Origin: Sporosarcina pasteurii
GTDB taxonomy: Bacteria; Bacillota; Bacilli; Bacillales_A; Planococcaceae
DNA: 64,000 nucleotides
Assembly: GCF_041295575.1 (NCBI RefSeq)
Contig: NZ_CP160452.1
Span: forward strand, 1,302,001-1,366,000
Reading direction: 5' to 3'
Positions 54,151 to 63,590 of the stretch are shown in pieces (position 1 is the first letter of the stretch; each line of letters starts with the position of its first letter). The notes beneath the pieces were generated by a model that saw only the letters and a program-made list of their open reading frames with translations, made no database searches and had not been told where the DNA came from. A program made the position numbers and the translations under genes.

Positions 54151-54423
54151 ATGGAAGGTTTACTTCAACTTTGGCCATTTGTTGCTATGTTCGCAATTAT
54201 GTGGTTCTTGCTAATTAGACCAGCTCAAAAGAGACAAAAACAGACAAAAGAAATGCAAAGTTCTTTACAACGCGGAGATACTGTCATTACAATTGGCGGA
54301 CTTCACGGCACAATTGAGGCAGTTGACGAAACAACTGTGTATTTGAAAGTTGCCGACGGGACAACGCTTCGTTTTGATAGACAAGCTGTTGGACGTGTTA
54401 CAGAGCAATCAGCAACTGTATAA
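54151..54423 (+). CDS. yajC: Preprotein translocase subunit YajC
   Basis: 90 residues. One membrane helix (WPFVAMFAIMWFLLIRPAQKR, about residues 8-28) is followed by a small cytoplasmic domain (LQRGDTVITIGGLHGTIEAVDE). YajC associates with SecDF. AAAGGGGG precedes ATG 54151. secDF itself lies 6 kb downstream. Confidence 0.96.
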   Translation: MEGLLQLWPFVAMFAIMWFLLIRPAQKRQKQTKEMQSSLQRGDTVITIGGLHGTIEAVDETTVYLKVADGTTLRFDRQAVGRVTEQSATV

Positions 54424-54431
54424 TGTAAGAT

Positions 54432-54481
54432 GCGGTAGTAGAAAAACAGAGGAAACTCTGTTTTTTTACTACCGCTTTTTC
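54432..54481 (+). terminator. Long terminator after yajC
   Basis: GCGGTAGTA (54432-54440) plus AAAAACAGAG pairs with CTCTGTTTTT plus TACTACCGC around a GAAA loop, followed by TTTTT. Confidence 0.88.
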
Positions 54482-54542
54482 TCTACTGAAATCGAAATAA
54501 GTTGCACATTATTGGGTATCCTTTTTAAGAAGGAGGATACTC

Positions 54543-55184
54543 ATGAATGATTTACTGATCATCATTTATAGAACGATATTATTTTACATTTTAATATTAT
54601 TCGTACTACGTATTATGGGAAAGCGAGAAGTTGGTGAATTAGGCATCATCGACGTTGTTGTTTTCTTAATTATGGCTGAAGTAGCTGCATTAGGGCTTGA
54701 TTCCCCAGAGAAAAATATCTTTGAAGCAATTATACCCATCATCGTCTTACTTGGGATCCAACTCATCTCATCTTACATTTCATTAAAAAGTAAAAAGTTT
54801 AGAGATCTTGTGGATGGTGATCCTTCAACACTGATTCGAGATGGTGTAATTATGGAAGAAGAATTGCGTAAACAGCGCTATAATTTGGATGATTTATTTC
54901 AACAGTTAAGGGAACAAAAAGTTGGCTCTGTCCGTGACGTGACCTATGCGTTTCTGGAACCATCTGGAAATCTTTCGGTGTTTACAAAAGATGATACACA
55001 ACCAGCCCTTGCCCTCATTAGTGATGGCATCGTTCAGCCGCGACACCTTAAGTTAATCGGGAAAACAGAAGAGTGGTTGCTTGATGAATTGAAACGGCAA
55101 GGGATTCATGATGTAGAGCAGATTTTTTATTGTTCATACGAGAATAAACAGCTTAAATATCAACTGAAAGAGGCTCATCGCTGA
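54543..55184 (+). CDS. DUF421 (YetF/YrbG-type) membrane protein
   Basis: 213 residues. Three membrane helices occupy about residues 1-80, with the family motif LRIMGKREVGELGIIDVVVF. A cytoplasmic double domain (DLVDGDPSTLIRDGVI; YAFLEPSGNLSVFTKDD) follows. The biochemical role is unknown; a relative, YetF, has been linked to spore germination or membrane functions. AAGGAGGATACTC precedes ATG 54543. The last 10 nt overlap the convergent spoVB gene. Confidence 0.88.
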   Translation: MNDLLIIIYRTILFYILILFVLRIMGKREVGELGIIDVVVFLIMAEVAALGLDSPEKNIFEAIIPIIVLLGIQLISSYISLKSKKFRDLVDGDPSTLIRDGVIMEEELRKQRYNLDDLFQQLREQKVGSVRDVTYAFLEPSGNLSVFTKDDTQPALALISDGIVQPRHLKLIGKTEEWLLDELKRQGIHDVEQIFYCSYENKQLKYQLKEAHR

Positions 55185-56695
55185 AATTTGAGGAGCCTTT
55201 TGAAATGCATGAAGTCTCCGTAACGCAATTGTCTTGTCAAAATCAAAATCATAAATAAAAATAAAGTTGTGATGACACATTCCATGATTAAGCCAACATT
55301 GCCAACCGGAATAAAGATAGGTCGTATAATGGCTGTTAGTATAAATGAAATGTACGGAAGTGCAAACATGCTAAATCCTGTTGCAGCAGCTTTATTTTTC
55401 CGTAAAGTTGCAATATGAAGAAATGAAGTGACAAGTACGCCGAAACCAATTGCTAGTACAGCACCAGTTTCTTGTAATCCTGGCTGAGAGGCTAATACAA
55501 ACATGACCCCAAGTTTGGCAATCCCGCCATAAACGGAGTTCATCATACCCGCCTTTGCATCACCGGTCGCTTGTAAAATTGAATATAATGGGCTTTGAAT
55601 ATAGTAGAAAAAGAAAACAGGCGCGAGTATCGTCATATAATGGGCACCTTCTGTCACTTGGAACAGTTTTTCCGCGAGTGCTGCTCCGTGTATGAAAAAA
55701 ACAGCCGCGGCAAATGTACCGGTGATGGCGGATAAACGTAACGCCAAATGAATTCGATTTCGTAATTTCTTTTTATTACTAGAAGCTGCAGCACCACTGA
55801 CGGCCGGAACAAGTACGACAGAAAGTGCATATGGAATAAAAGATGGAAATAATAAGAGTGGAATGAGCACACCCGAAATAACGCCATATAATGAAGTCGC
55901 AGCAATCGCTGTAATACCAGACAAAGTAAGTGCACGCAAGAAAATAATCGGTTCTAAAAACCAAGTGAATGTACCAAATAGTCTACTTCCTGAAGCTGGA
56001 AGTGAGATCGATAGAATCGGTTCAAATGGATATAATTTTTTAGCTGATTTGATTGTTTTTCGTTTACGCTTTTGCTGCGAATATTTGAAAAACAAATAGA
56101 GGACAGATGCTAATTCCGCAATTAATGTAATGCCCATTGCATAAGCTGCATTCATGGCATTGCTTTCTCCTGAAAAGACGAGCGGCAATAACCATGTAAT
56201 TAGTGCGATTCTTAATGATTGTTCTATAATTTGTGACCAAGCTGTTTCTTCCATCCGCGCAATCCCTTGAAAATATCCTCGAATTAAACCGCCGATTGCC
56301 GAAATGGGCACAATCGCAATCCCAGCATATAATGCGCTTGCTGATGCAGGGTTTCCAAGAAGATTCGTTGCTAAGTAAGGTACGAATAAAATTGAAGTTG
56401 GAATGAATGCAAGTGCCGCAAAAAATGTAAGTAAATAAGAAGTTTTCATGACGGACTGGATTTTTTCTTTTTCTCCTTTCACATCCAGTTCCGCAATAAC
56501 TTTCGCTATCGCAATCGGCACACCGAGCTGTACGAGTGATAAAAAAAAGATGAATGCGGGATAAGCGGTCATGTAGATTCCGACTGCTTCTTCACCAGCG
56601 ATTCGCATGAATTGAATTCTAAAAACAAAACCAAGTAATTTTGATAAAAAAACTGCGAACATCAGAACAGCTGTCCCACGAATAAATGATTTCAA
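55175..56695 (-). CDS. spoVB: Stage V sporulation protein B (MOP-family flippase)
   Basis: 506 residues with about 14 membrane helices, polysaccharide-exporter (MVF/MATE-like) superfamily. SpoVB is thought to flip lipid II for cortex synthesis in the outer forespore membrane. Recognisable parts are FAVFLSKLLGFVFRIQFMRIAGEEAVG at the N-terminus, split here as conserved LGFVFR and GEEAVGIYM, and GLIRGYFQGI in the middle. TTG 56695 is preferred: GAAGGAG lies 9-10 nt upstream, whereas TTG 56704 touches it. A sigmaE-type promoter lies about 95 nt upstream. Confidence 0.92.
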   Translation of the reverse strand: MKSFIRGTAVLMFAVFLSKLLGFVFRIQFMRIAGEEAVGIYMTAYPAFIFFLSLVQLGVPIAIAKVIAELDVKGEKEKIQSVMKTSYLLTFFAALAFIPTSILFVPYLATNLLGNPASASALYAGIAIVPISAIGGLIRGYFQGIARMEETAWSQIIEQSLRIALITWLLPLVFSGESNAMNAAYAMGITLIAELASVLYLFFKYSQQKRKRKTIKSAKKLYPFEPILSISLPASGSRLFGTFTWFLEPIIFLRALTLSGITAIAATSLYGVISGVLIPLLLFPSFIPYALSVVLVPAVSGAAASSNKKKLRNRIHLALRLSAITGTFAAAVFFIHGAALAEKLFQVTEGAHYMTILAPVFFFYYIQSPLYSILQATGDAKAGMMNSVYGGIAKLGVMFVLASQPGLQETGAVLAIGFGVLVTSFLHIATLRKNKAAATGFSMFALPYISFILTAIIRPIFIPVGNVGLIMECVITTLFLFMILILTRQLRYGDFMHFKRLLKFQR

Positions 56696-56749
56696 GTAAA
56701 ACAACTCCTTCTCAAATCGAACGTCTTAAGGAGAAATGATTTTCTGATG

Positions 56750-56767
56750 GCGCTACATATGTAGTGC
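56750..56767. promoter_or_regulatory. Palindrome in the spoVB-glcT intergenic region
   Basis: CTACATATGTAG (56753-56764) is a perfect 12-bp palindrome, extended to 18 bp with one G-T mismatch. It lies in the spoVB leader and may be a regulator site. Confidence 0.35.
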
Positions 56768-56788
56768 GACCGTATTTTCTCATGCTTA

Positions 56789-56817
56789 ATTGTATGCCCA
56801 ATCATGAATGTTATTAC
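56789..56817 (-). promoter_or_regulatory. SigmaE-type promoter of spoVB
   Basis: On the minus strand, GTAATAA (56817-56811), 14 nt, CATACAAT (56796-56789). The -10 matches sigmaE consensus fully, and B. subtilis spoVB is sigmaE-dependent. Confidence 0.55.
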
Positions 56818-56876
56818 TTTCTCTTTTTCAAATGCTAGAATACAATAGATTAGAGAAAACTATTGGGGATGAATGA

Positions 56877-57722
56877 ATGACGACATATATAATTGAAAAA
56901 GCTTTGAATAATAATGTAATTATTGCAAAATCTGAGGAGGAAGAAGTCGTATTAATTGGCTGTGGAATTGGATTTGGGAAAAAAAAGAATGATAAGATTG
57001 CCGAAGAACAAGTAGAGAAAATGTTTGTACTTAAAGACCCGGTGGAACAAGAGCAGTATAAACAATTACTACATACAATTGATGATGAAACATTAAAAAC
57101 CCTAATCACGGTCGTTGAAATGATTCGAGAAAAATCGGATTCATCTTTAAATGAACATATTCATGTAGCGTTAACTGATCATCTTGTTTTTGCGATACAT
57201 CGATTGAAAAATGGCATGACAATTCGTAACCCATTCCTGATTGAAACAAAAACATTATATCCTCAAGAATATGGAATCGCGCTGGATGTTACGAAACTGG
57301 TCAATAAGAAGCTAGAGATTGACTTACCTGAAGATGAGGTAGGATTTATTGCATTACATATTCATAGCGCAATGGGTGATAAGGAAGTTGGAGAACTCAC
57401 TGCATACTCAGACTTAATGGTTCAGCTTGTTCAAATCATTGAAGAACAATTTAAAATAACGATCGATAAAGAAAGTCTAGATTATATGCGTTTAATACGT
57501 CATATACGTTTTACGATTGAGCGGGTCGTACGTGGCGAGAAAGTAGTAGAGCCGAAAAGAATTAAAGAATTACTTGAGCTAGAATATCCGGTCTATTACA
57601 ACTTAGCTTGGAAGTTAATTAAAGTGATGCAACAGAAACTTCAGAAAGAGGTATATAACGCTGAAGCAGTTTTTCTAACCTTACATTTACAACGAATTCG
57701 GGCGATTCATGAACAGGTGTGA
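56877..57722 (+). CDS. glcT: PtsG antiterminator GlcT (BglG family)
   Basis: 281 residues. An N-terminal RNA-binding domain (residues 1-55, with IEKALNNNVIIAKSEEEEVVLIGCGIGFGKK broken over two strands) precedes two PTS regulation domains (PRD1 about 65-170, PRD2 about 175-281). Regulatory histidines are in DHLVFAIHR, ALHIHSAM, RLIRHIRF and LTLHLQRI. GlcT binds the ptsG leader RNA and prevents termination when glucose is present; EII-Glc phosphorylation inactivates it. It directly precedes its target. Confidence 0.93.
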   Translation: MTTYIIEKALNNNVIIAKSEEEEVVLIGCGIGFGKKKNDKIAEEQVEKMFVLKDPVEQEQYKQLLHTIDDETLKTLITVVEMIREKSDSSLNEHIHVALTDHLVFAIHRLKNGMTIRNPFLIETKTLYPQEYGIALDVTKLVNKKLEIDLPEDEVGFIALHIHSAMGDKEVGELTAYSDLMVQLVQIIEEQFKITIDKESLDYMRLIRHIRFTIERVVRGEKVVEPKRIKELLELEYPVYYNLAWKLIKVMQQKLQKEVYNAEAVFLTLHLQRIRAIHEQV

Positions 57723-57764
57723 AAGAAGATGTATGCGTTTGCATTCATTCGAATTTTATGCTAG

Positions 57765-57922
57765 TATAATAGTACAAAGTCATCGGACTAAATATATGCA
57801 ATAATTATCTTCATACGTGTTACTGTATTCGATCAGGCATGAGTAGAAGGTGAAATGTTGAAAGTTTAGGGAGAACCTTAAGCTTATTTCAACATACACC
57901 TTATACTCATGCCTTTTTATAT
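57765..57922 (+). promoter_or_regulatory. ptsG leader: -10 box, RAT antiterminator site and terminator
   Basis: TATAAT (57765-57770) may be the -10. The leader contains a RAT-like sequence around 57815-57850 (GTTACTGTATTCGATCAGG). It overlaps a terminator whose arms are AGGCATGAGT (57835-57844) and ACTCATGCCT (57905-57914), with an inner TGTTGAAA/TTTCAACA stem and a T tail. GlcT binding should open the terminator. Confidence 0.85.
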
Positions 57923-57967
57923 TGATTTTTAATTCGATGACCTAAAATGTAAATTGGAGGAATGACA

Positions 57968-60004
57968 ATGTTTAAAAGAGCTTTTGGCGTCTTACAAAAA
58001 GTTGGGCAAGCTTTGATGTTACCAGTTGCTCTGTTGCCTGCTGCGGGTTTATTGCTCGGAATTGGGAATGCAATGCAGCAAGAAACAATGCTCGGTAAAA
58101 TGCCGTTTTTGTCAGCTGATTGGATTCAACTGACCGCGATGGTGATGGAGGATGCGGGAGGCATTGTCTTTGCAAACTTGGCGCTGATCTTCGCGATAGG
58201 TGTTGCGATTGGGCTAGCAAGAGACGGTGCTGCAGCATTAGCAGCTTTAGTTGGTTATTTAATATTAAATCAAGTCATGAGTTCATGGTTAGGAACGACG
58301 ATGGACATGGTAGCGGAAGATCCAAGTTATGGGATGGTACTTGGAATTCCAACTTTGCAAACGGGGGTATTTGGCGGAATTATTGTCGGGTTAATTGCCG
58401 CGGCATGTTTCAATAAATTTCATGATATTGAAATGCCTTCTTTCCTAGGTTTCTTCGCAGGAAAGCGCTTTGTTCCAATTGTTACCGCAGGGGCTTCATT
58501 TGTTGCAGGACTTATCCTGCTCGTCATTTGGCCGCCTGTCCAAACAGGGATGAACAATGCATCATTATGGCTAATGAGTGAGGGAACATATATTGCGGTG
58601 TTCTTCTTTGGGTTTATTAAACGATTACTAATCCCATTCGGGTTGCACCATATTTACCACGCGCCATTTTGGTATGAATTTGGTTCCTATACGACGAGTG
58701 CTGGAGCAATCGTTCGCGGAGATATGACAATTTTCTTTGCACAGTTAAGAGATAATGTGGAATTAACAGCGGGACATTTCATGGCTGGAGAATTCCCAAT
58801 TATGATGTTCGGTTTACCGGCGGCAGCGCTTGCAATGTATCATGCTGCACGTCCTGAGAAAAAGAAGTTAGTCGCTGGATTATTTATTTCAGGTGCACTA
58901 ACATCTTTCTTAACAGGAATTACAGAACCGCTTGAATTCAGTTTCTTATTTTTATCACCAATCCTTTTCTTCATTCACGCAGTATTGGACGGACTATCAT
59001 TTGTATTAATGACCTATTTTGATGTCCATATTGGGTACACGTTTTCTGGTGGTGCAATAGACTTCTTCTTATTCGGTATTTTACCAGGTAAAGAAGCCTG
59101 GTGGATTACAATCATATTAGGATTAGTCTTTGCGGTTATTTACTACTTCTTATTCCGTTTTATGATTAATAAATTTAATTTAATGACTCCTGGTCGTGAA
59201 GCTGATGAGGAAGAAGAAATAGACGGTGATGCAAGTTCTAGCGGAAATGGTGACCTCGCAGTCAATATCTTGGAAGCGATGGGCGGCCAGCAAAATATTG
59301 CTAACTTAGATGCTTGTATTACGAGATTACGTGTTTCAGTAAATGATGTATCGAGAGTAAAGAAAAAAGAGTTAGAAAGATTAGGAGCGGCAGGTGTCCT
59401 AGAAGTTGGGAATAACATTCAAGCAATTTTTGGACCACGCTCTGAAATTATAAAAGGACAAATGCAAGATGTGATGAGTGGGAAACGCCCACGCACAGTG
59501 GTAGAGGAGCAGCCAAGTACTGTTGCAACTACTCCAAAAAACGAAGAGGAAGAGGTTTTTGTTTCTCCAATAAAAGGTGAAGTAACGCCACTGTCAGAAG
59601 TTCCGGATCAAGTATTTTCACAAAAAATGATGGGGGACGGTTTTGCGATTAAGCCGACTGAAGGAACTGTCGTCTCACCTGTAAATGGAACGATTGTTAC
59701 ATTCTTCCCAACCAAACATGCAATTGGCATTCAATCTGATGCAGGAAGAGAAATCCTTATCCACGTTGGAATTGACACAGTTAATCTAGAAGGAAAAGGT
59801 TTCGAAGCGCTTGTTGAACAAGGAGAAAAAGTGAAAATAGGTCAACCGTTATTAAAGGTGGATATTGATTATATTGAAAAACAGGCAACATCCATCATGA
59901 CACCAATTATATTCACAAATCTTTTTGAGGGCGAATCAGTGGTTATCAATAAGATGGGATCGGTTGAATTAAAAGAAGAACATATTGTCCGTATCGAAAA
60001 ATAA
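57968..60004 (+). CDS. ptsG: Glucose-specific PTS EIICBA component
   Basis: 678 residues in the order EIIC, EIIB, EIIA. EIIC (about residues 1-400) has about ten membrane helices and the [11 protein letters not shown] motif. EIIB has the phospho-Cys in [13 protein letters not shown] (about residue 441). EIIA has HAIGIQS and the active His in [17 protein letters not shown]. It imports and phosphorylates glucose. ATG 57968 sits 7 nt after GGAGG; ATG 57962 only 1 nt after it. Regulation is by GlcT through the leader. Confidence 0.96.
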   Translation: MFKRAFGVLQKVGQALMLPVALLPAAGLLLGIGNAMQQETMLGKMPFLSADWIQLTAMVMEDAGGIVFANLALIFAIGVAIGLARDGAAALAALVGYLILNQVMSSWLGTTMDMVAEDPSYGMVLGIPTLQTGVFGGIIVGLIAAACFNKFHDIEMPSFLGFFAGKRFVPIVTAGASFVAGLILLVIWPPVQTGMNNASLWLMSEGTYIAVFFFGFIKRLLIPFGLHHIYHAPFWYEFGSYTTSAGAIVRGDMTIFFAQLRDNVELTAGHFMAGEFPIMMFGLPAAALAMYHAARPEKKKLVAGLFISGALTSFLTGITEPLEFSFLFLSPILFFIHAVLDGLSFVLMTYFDVHIGYTFSGGAIDFFLFGILPGKEAWWITIILGLVFAVIYYFLFRFMINKFNLMTPGREADEEEEIDGDASSSGNGDLAVNILEAMGGQQNIANLDACITRLRVSVNDVSRVKKKELERLGAAGVLEVGNNIQAIFGPRSEIIKGQMQDVMSGKRPRTVVEEQPSTVATTPKNEEEEVFVSPIKGEVTPLSEVPDQVFSQKMMGDGFAIKPTEGTVVSPVNGTIVTFFPTKHAIGIQSDAGREILIHVGIDTVNLEGKGFEALVEQGEKVKIGQPLLKVDIDYIEKQATSIMTPIIFTNLFEGESVVINKMGSVELKEEHIVRIEK

Positions 60005-60026
60005 TAGATTGTTATTGGGCTCGATT

Positions 60027-60075
60027 GAAAAGCTGTTCACAGTCAAGGTTTGGCTGATGAACAGCTTTTCTTTAT
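60027..60075 (+). terminator. Intrinsic terminator after ptsG
   Basis: GAAAAGCTGTTCA and TGAACAGCTTTTC form a perfect 13-bp stem, followed by TTT. Confidence 0.82.
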
Positions 60076-60290
60076 GATTTAGTTTATCTGAATGGTGCAC
60101 AAACCCAAGAAAAGTTCATTCATGTTTGAATAACTTACTCATCATTGGATTTAGAAAATCCCGGATAAAAAGGTTCACACAATAAATGTTTTATTTTTAT
60201 TATCATTTATGCCATGTTCCGTCGTTATTTGATATACTACTGTATATGCGGAAAAGGTTGGACAGTTGACCGTTTAGGAAAGGGTTGGAA

Positions 60291-60617
60291 ATGATGGGGA
60301 CTAATTTCGGAGAAACATTTACAAATTTGCTTCCTGCTCTTGAAAGTAAAAGAAATGAGTTTATGTTGTATGGCTATACAACCGTGACAAAAGAAGATAT
60401 TTGGGTGTATTGCCTACGAAAAGTTTGGCGTGGGAAAAACGTAGAAGAAATGCCTGTACATAAAATTGCGAATGATATTTTACAAATATCGCCGGCTGCA
60501 TTTATGACGTTTACTCAAATTGAAGCCCAGCGAGATGCCGACTGGTTTTCTGATTTGAATTCAGATGAATTACAAATGCTCCTAGGTCCGCGAAATGAAA
60601 ACGATGCTGAATCATAA
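60291..60617 (+). CDS. comN: Post-transcriptional regulator ComN
   Basis: 108 residues, a ComN/YrzD-type protein. Typical parts are the N-terminal LESKRNEFMLYGYTTVTKEDIWVYCLRKVW and the C-terminal VHKIANDILQISPAAFMTFTQIEA, both helical. B. subtilis ComN acts after transcription on comE operon mRNA and lies before secDF, as here. ATG 60291 or 60294 follows AGGAAAGGG; TTG 60285 is too close to it. The 210 nt upstream hold a possible -10 (TATACT near 60233) but no good -35. Confidence 0.85.
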   Translation: MMGTNFGETFTNLLPALESKRNEFMLYGYTTVTKEDIWVYCLRKVWRGKNVEEMPVHKIANDILQISPAAFMTFTQIEAQRDADWFSDLNSDELQMLLGPRNENDAES

Positions 60618-60632
60618 CCAAAACCACCCCAT

Positions 60633-60661
60633 TTGATACAGTTTTTGTCGTGTTATATAAT
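60633..60661 (+). promoter_or_regulatory. SigmaA-type promoter of secDF
   Basis: TTGATA (60633-60638), a 17-nt spacer and TATAAT (60656-60661), about 60 nt before the start codon. Confidence 0.75.
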
Positions 60662-60729
60662 GGGATTGTTATGCGTAGCTGTCTTTCTTTATGATTGGTC
60701 AAGCTACACAAAGAGGAGGAAATTTATTT

Positions 60730-63003
60730 ATGAAAATTAGAGGGCGTATCGTTTCGTTTTTGCTCTTGCTCGTCTTATTTGCAGGAACGATCGGTACGAC
60801 AATCAATCCAATATTAAAAGATGTGAAACTTGGGCTCGACTTGCAAGGTGGTTTTGAAGTCCTTTATCAAGTTAAACCGCTGAAAGACGATGGCCAAGAA
60901 ATCACTGAAAGTATGGTCGTTGACACCGCAGGAGCGTTATCCAAAAGAATCGACGTACTCGGTGTAAGTGAACCGAATATTCAAGTAGAATCGAATAACC
61001 GGATTCGTGTGCAGCTTGCTGGTGTTGAAGACCAAGAAAGTGCAAGGGCACTCCTTTCGACCCAGGCAAACTTAACGTTTCGAGATGCAGATGATAACTT
61101 AATTCTCGATGGCAGTGACTTGAAAGAAGGAAAAGCAAAAGGAGATTTTGGTGAAAGTGGTGCTCCAGTTGTTACGTTAGAAATGAAAGATCCGAATAAA
61201 TTTGGTGAAGTGACTGCTGAAATATCTAAAAAGCTTCCTCCTGAAAATGTTCTTGTCATTTGGTTGGACTTTGAAGAGGGTGTCGATTCTTATAAAGAAG
61301 AAATCATGAAGCCAGATCCGGCATTTGTTTCTGCGCCGCGAGTAACAAAGCCTATCCATTCTTCAAATGTCGAAATATCCGGTAGCTTTACTGTTGAGGA
61401 AACGAAAGAGCTTGCGGGCATTTTAAACGCCGGTGCGCTACCCGTTCAACTAGAAGAAATTTACTCGACTTCTGTCGGCGCACAATTTGGAGAACAAGCA
61501 TTGAATAAAACGATTCTTGCCGGGATTATCGGGATTGCTTTAGTCTTTATTTTTATGCTAGTTTATTACCGACTACCTGGTTTAATAGCGGTTATTACGT
61601 TATCTGTTTATATTTATTTAATTTTACTCGTCTTTACGAAAATCAATGGTGTATTGACGTTGCCAGGTATCGCGGCATTAATGCTCGGCGTAGGAATGGC
61701 GGTCGATGCCAATATCTTAACGTATGAACGTATCCGGGAAGAGTTACGTGTTGGGAAAAGTATAAAGTCATCTTTTGATGCGGGTGCTAAATCTTCATTC
61801 ACCGCTATACTAGATGCAAATATTACAACGCTTCTTGCCGCAGTCGTACTGTTTATTTTCGGTACAAGTTCTGTAAAAGGGTTTGCAATGATGTTAATGA
61901 TTAGTATTTTGGTGAGCTTTATTACAGCGGTTTGGGGCTCAAGACTATTACTCGGCTTACTTGTAAAAAGCGAAATACTAGATGGGAAACCGGGTTTATT
62001 CGGAATTTCGAAGAAGCGAATCCATCCTGCATACGAGGAAGTAGATACACTTGATTTAACTACTAAGTTTGACCGATTTGATTTCGTAGAGAGTCGAAAG
62101 AGGTTTTTTGCGTTATCAGCCATTTTGCTGATTTCGGGTGCTATCGTGTTAGGGATATTCAAATTGAATTTAGGCATTGATTTTTCGAGTGGTACACGAG
62201 TAGAAGTGCTTTCCGACCAGGCTTTATCAGCGGATAAAATAGAAGAGTATGTAGACTCAATCGGTTACCCAACTTCTGATATCGTCATTTCAGGAGAGGA
62301 TAAAAATATTGGTGTCATTCGTTACGCAGATGAATTTTCGCAAGATGAAATCAATACATTAAAGTCAAATCTTGCTGAACATTACGGTGCTGAACCGAAT
62401 GTTAGTACTGTATCACCAACTGTAGGGAAAGAACTTGTGAAAAATGCCATTTATGCACTTGCTTTTGCAGCGATTGGCATTATCATATACGTTGCGTTTC
62501 GTTTTGAATGGCGAATGGGACTTGCTTCGATCATTGGCTTACTGCATGATGCCTTTTTCATGGTGGCAGTTTTTAGTATTTTACGACTTGAAGTAGATAT
62601 TACATTTGTAGCGGCGGTATTAACGATTATCGGTTACTCCATCAACGATACGATTGTTACATTTGACCGAATTCGTGAAAATATGAATCGCCGTAAAGAA
62701 ATCAAAGATGCGAAAGAATTGGCAGACATTGTGAATAAATCACTTAGACAAACGTTAACACGTTCCGTAAACACTGTTTTAACAGTTATCTTTGTCGTCG
62801 TTGCACTCATGTTATTAGGGGCAGAGTCGATTCAAAACTTCTCGATTGCCTTGTTAATTGGTTTAATTGCCGGAACTTATTCATCTATTTTCATTTCTGC
62901 GCAAATTTGGTACAACTTGAAGAAGCGTGAGATGCAAGAAAAAGGTTCAATTAAAATTGATAAAGAGAAAAAACAATGGGGCTCTGATGAACCGGTTGTT
63001 TAA
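60730..63003 (+). CDS. secDF: Fused protein export membrane protein SecDF
   Basis: 757 residues. SecD and SecF are fused, as in B. subtilis. Each half has six membrane helices. The SecD part shows VKLGLDLQGGFEVLYQV and GMAVDANILTYERIREEL; the SecF part (from about residue 460) shows LNLGIDFSSGTRVEV and GYSINDTIVTFDRIREN. It uses the proton gradient to assist late steps of Sec export. ATG 60730 follows AGAGGAGGAAATT; the frame is open 13 codons upstream but without RBS. Confidence 0.97.
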   Translation: MKIRGRIVSFLLLLVLFAGTIGTTINPILKDVKLGLDLQGGFEVLYQVKPLKDDGQEITESMVVDTAGALSKRIDVLGVSEPNIQVESNNRIRVQLAGVEDQESARALLSTQANLTFRDADDNLILDGSDLKEGKAKGDFGESGAPVVTLEMKDPNKFGEVTAEISKKLPPENVLVIWLDFEEGVDSYKEEIMKPDPAFVSAPRVTKPIHSSNVEISGSFTVEETKELAGILNAGALPVQLEEIYSTSVGAQFGEQALNKTILAGIIGIALVFIFMLVYYRLPGLIAVITLSVYIYLILLVFTKINGVLTLPGIAALMLGVGMAVDANILTYERIREELRVGKSIKSSFDAGAKSSFTAILDANITTLLAAVVLFIFGTSSVKGFAMMLMISILVSFITAVWGSRLLLGLLVKSEILDGKPGLFGISKKRIHPAYEEVDTLDLTTKFDRFDFVESRKRFFALSAILLISGAIVLGIFKLNLGIDFSSGTRVEVLSDQALSADKIEEYVDSIGYPTSDIVISGEDKNIGVIRYADEFSQDEINTLKSNLAEHYGAEPNVSTVSPTVGKELVKNAIYALAFAAIGIIIYVAFRFEWRMGLASIIGLLHDAFFMVAVFSILRLEVDITFVAAVLTIIGYSINDTIVTFDRIRENMNRRKEIKDAKELADIVNKSLRQTLTRSVNTVLTVIFVVVALMLLGAESIQNFSIALLIGLIAGTYSSIFISAQIWYNLKKREMQEKGSIKIDKEKKQWGSDEPVV

Positions 63004-63040
63004 TGGATTAACAATTTTAAAATACGTTTCACTACATGGA

Positions 63041-63077
63041 AACACAGGGTATACAACTTGTATATCTTGTGTTTTTT
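63041..63077 (+). terminator. Terminator between secDF and the LapA-type gene
   Basis: AACACA plus TATACAA pairs with TTGTATA plus TGTGTT, then TTTT. Confidence 0.75.
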
Positions 63078-63094
63078 AAGGGAGGAAAAGAGAA

Positions 63095-63427
63095 ATGAAA
63101 TTTCAATGGACTTGGATAGTTGGCCTTTTATTTGCTGTTATAATTGCAGTATTTTCCGTGATCAATGTTGAGGCTGTTCCTGTGAATTATGTATTTGGAA
63201 CTGCAGAATGGCCGCTTGTTCTCGTTATTTTAGGTTCTGCATTACTTGGGGCGGCAGTCAGTGGCATAGTCGCCTTATTTCGTTCAGTTGCGGGTAAGCA
63301 TCAAGTTAAAGAGTTATTAAAAGATGTGAATGCAAAAGAGTTATTAATTGCAGCTCAGCAAAATGAAATCGCTGAGTTACAAAAACAAATCCCTCGGAAA
63401 AAAGAACGAGTAAAAGAACAGCTTTAA
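63095..63427 (+). CDS. LapA-domain membrane protein (YrvD-like)
   Basis: 110 residues. Two membrane helices (about residues 6-23 and 40-62) with the lipopolysaccharide-assembly-protein-A-like signature are followed by a coiled-coil tail rich in Lys, Glu and Gln. B. subtilis has yrvD here, between secDF and recJ; its function is unknown. GGGAGGAAAAG precedes ATG 63095. Confidence 0.88.
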   Translation: MKFQWTWIVGLLFAVIIAVFSVINVEAVPVNYVFGTAEWPLVLVILGSALLGAAVSGIVALFRSVAGKHQVKELLKDVNAKELLIAAQQNEIAELQKQIPRKKERVKEQL

Positions 63428-63438
63428 ATTGCTGTACA

Positions 63439-63479
63439 AAAAAGCATTGCTTTTCATTTATCTAAAGCAATGCTTTTTT
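63439..63479 (+). terminator. Intrinsic terminator after the LapA-type gene
   Basis: AAAAAGCATTGCTTT pairs with AAAGCAATGCTTTTT around a 10-nt loop, with T's. Confidence 0.88.
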
Positions 63480-63590
63480 GTTTGGAATAGGACGTCTCGA
63501 TACTCTTTTACTTTTCGTTTAGAAAATGTTTCTCGTTTTCTTTAAGATAACGCAAGCATCCGTTACAATAGAAAGGAGGATGTGAACAGC

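Noticed and set aside
54543..55184. DUF421 gene and spoVB considered a toxin-antitoxin or regulated convergent pair because of the 10-nt overlap
   Set aside because: Both encode ordinary membrane proteins and small convergent overlaps are common in compact genomes.
61614..62177. 187-codon minus-strand frame opposite secDF
   Set aside because: Antisense shadow; no initiation signal and no family resemblance.
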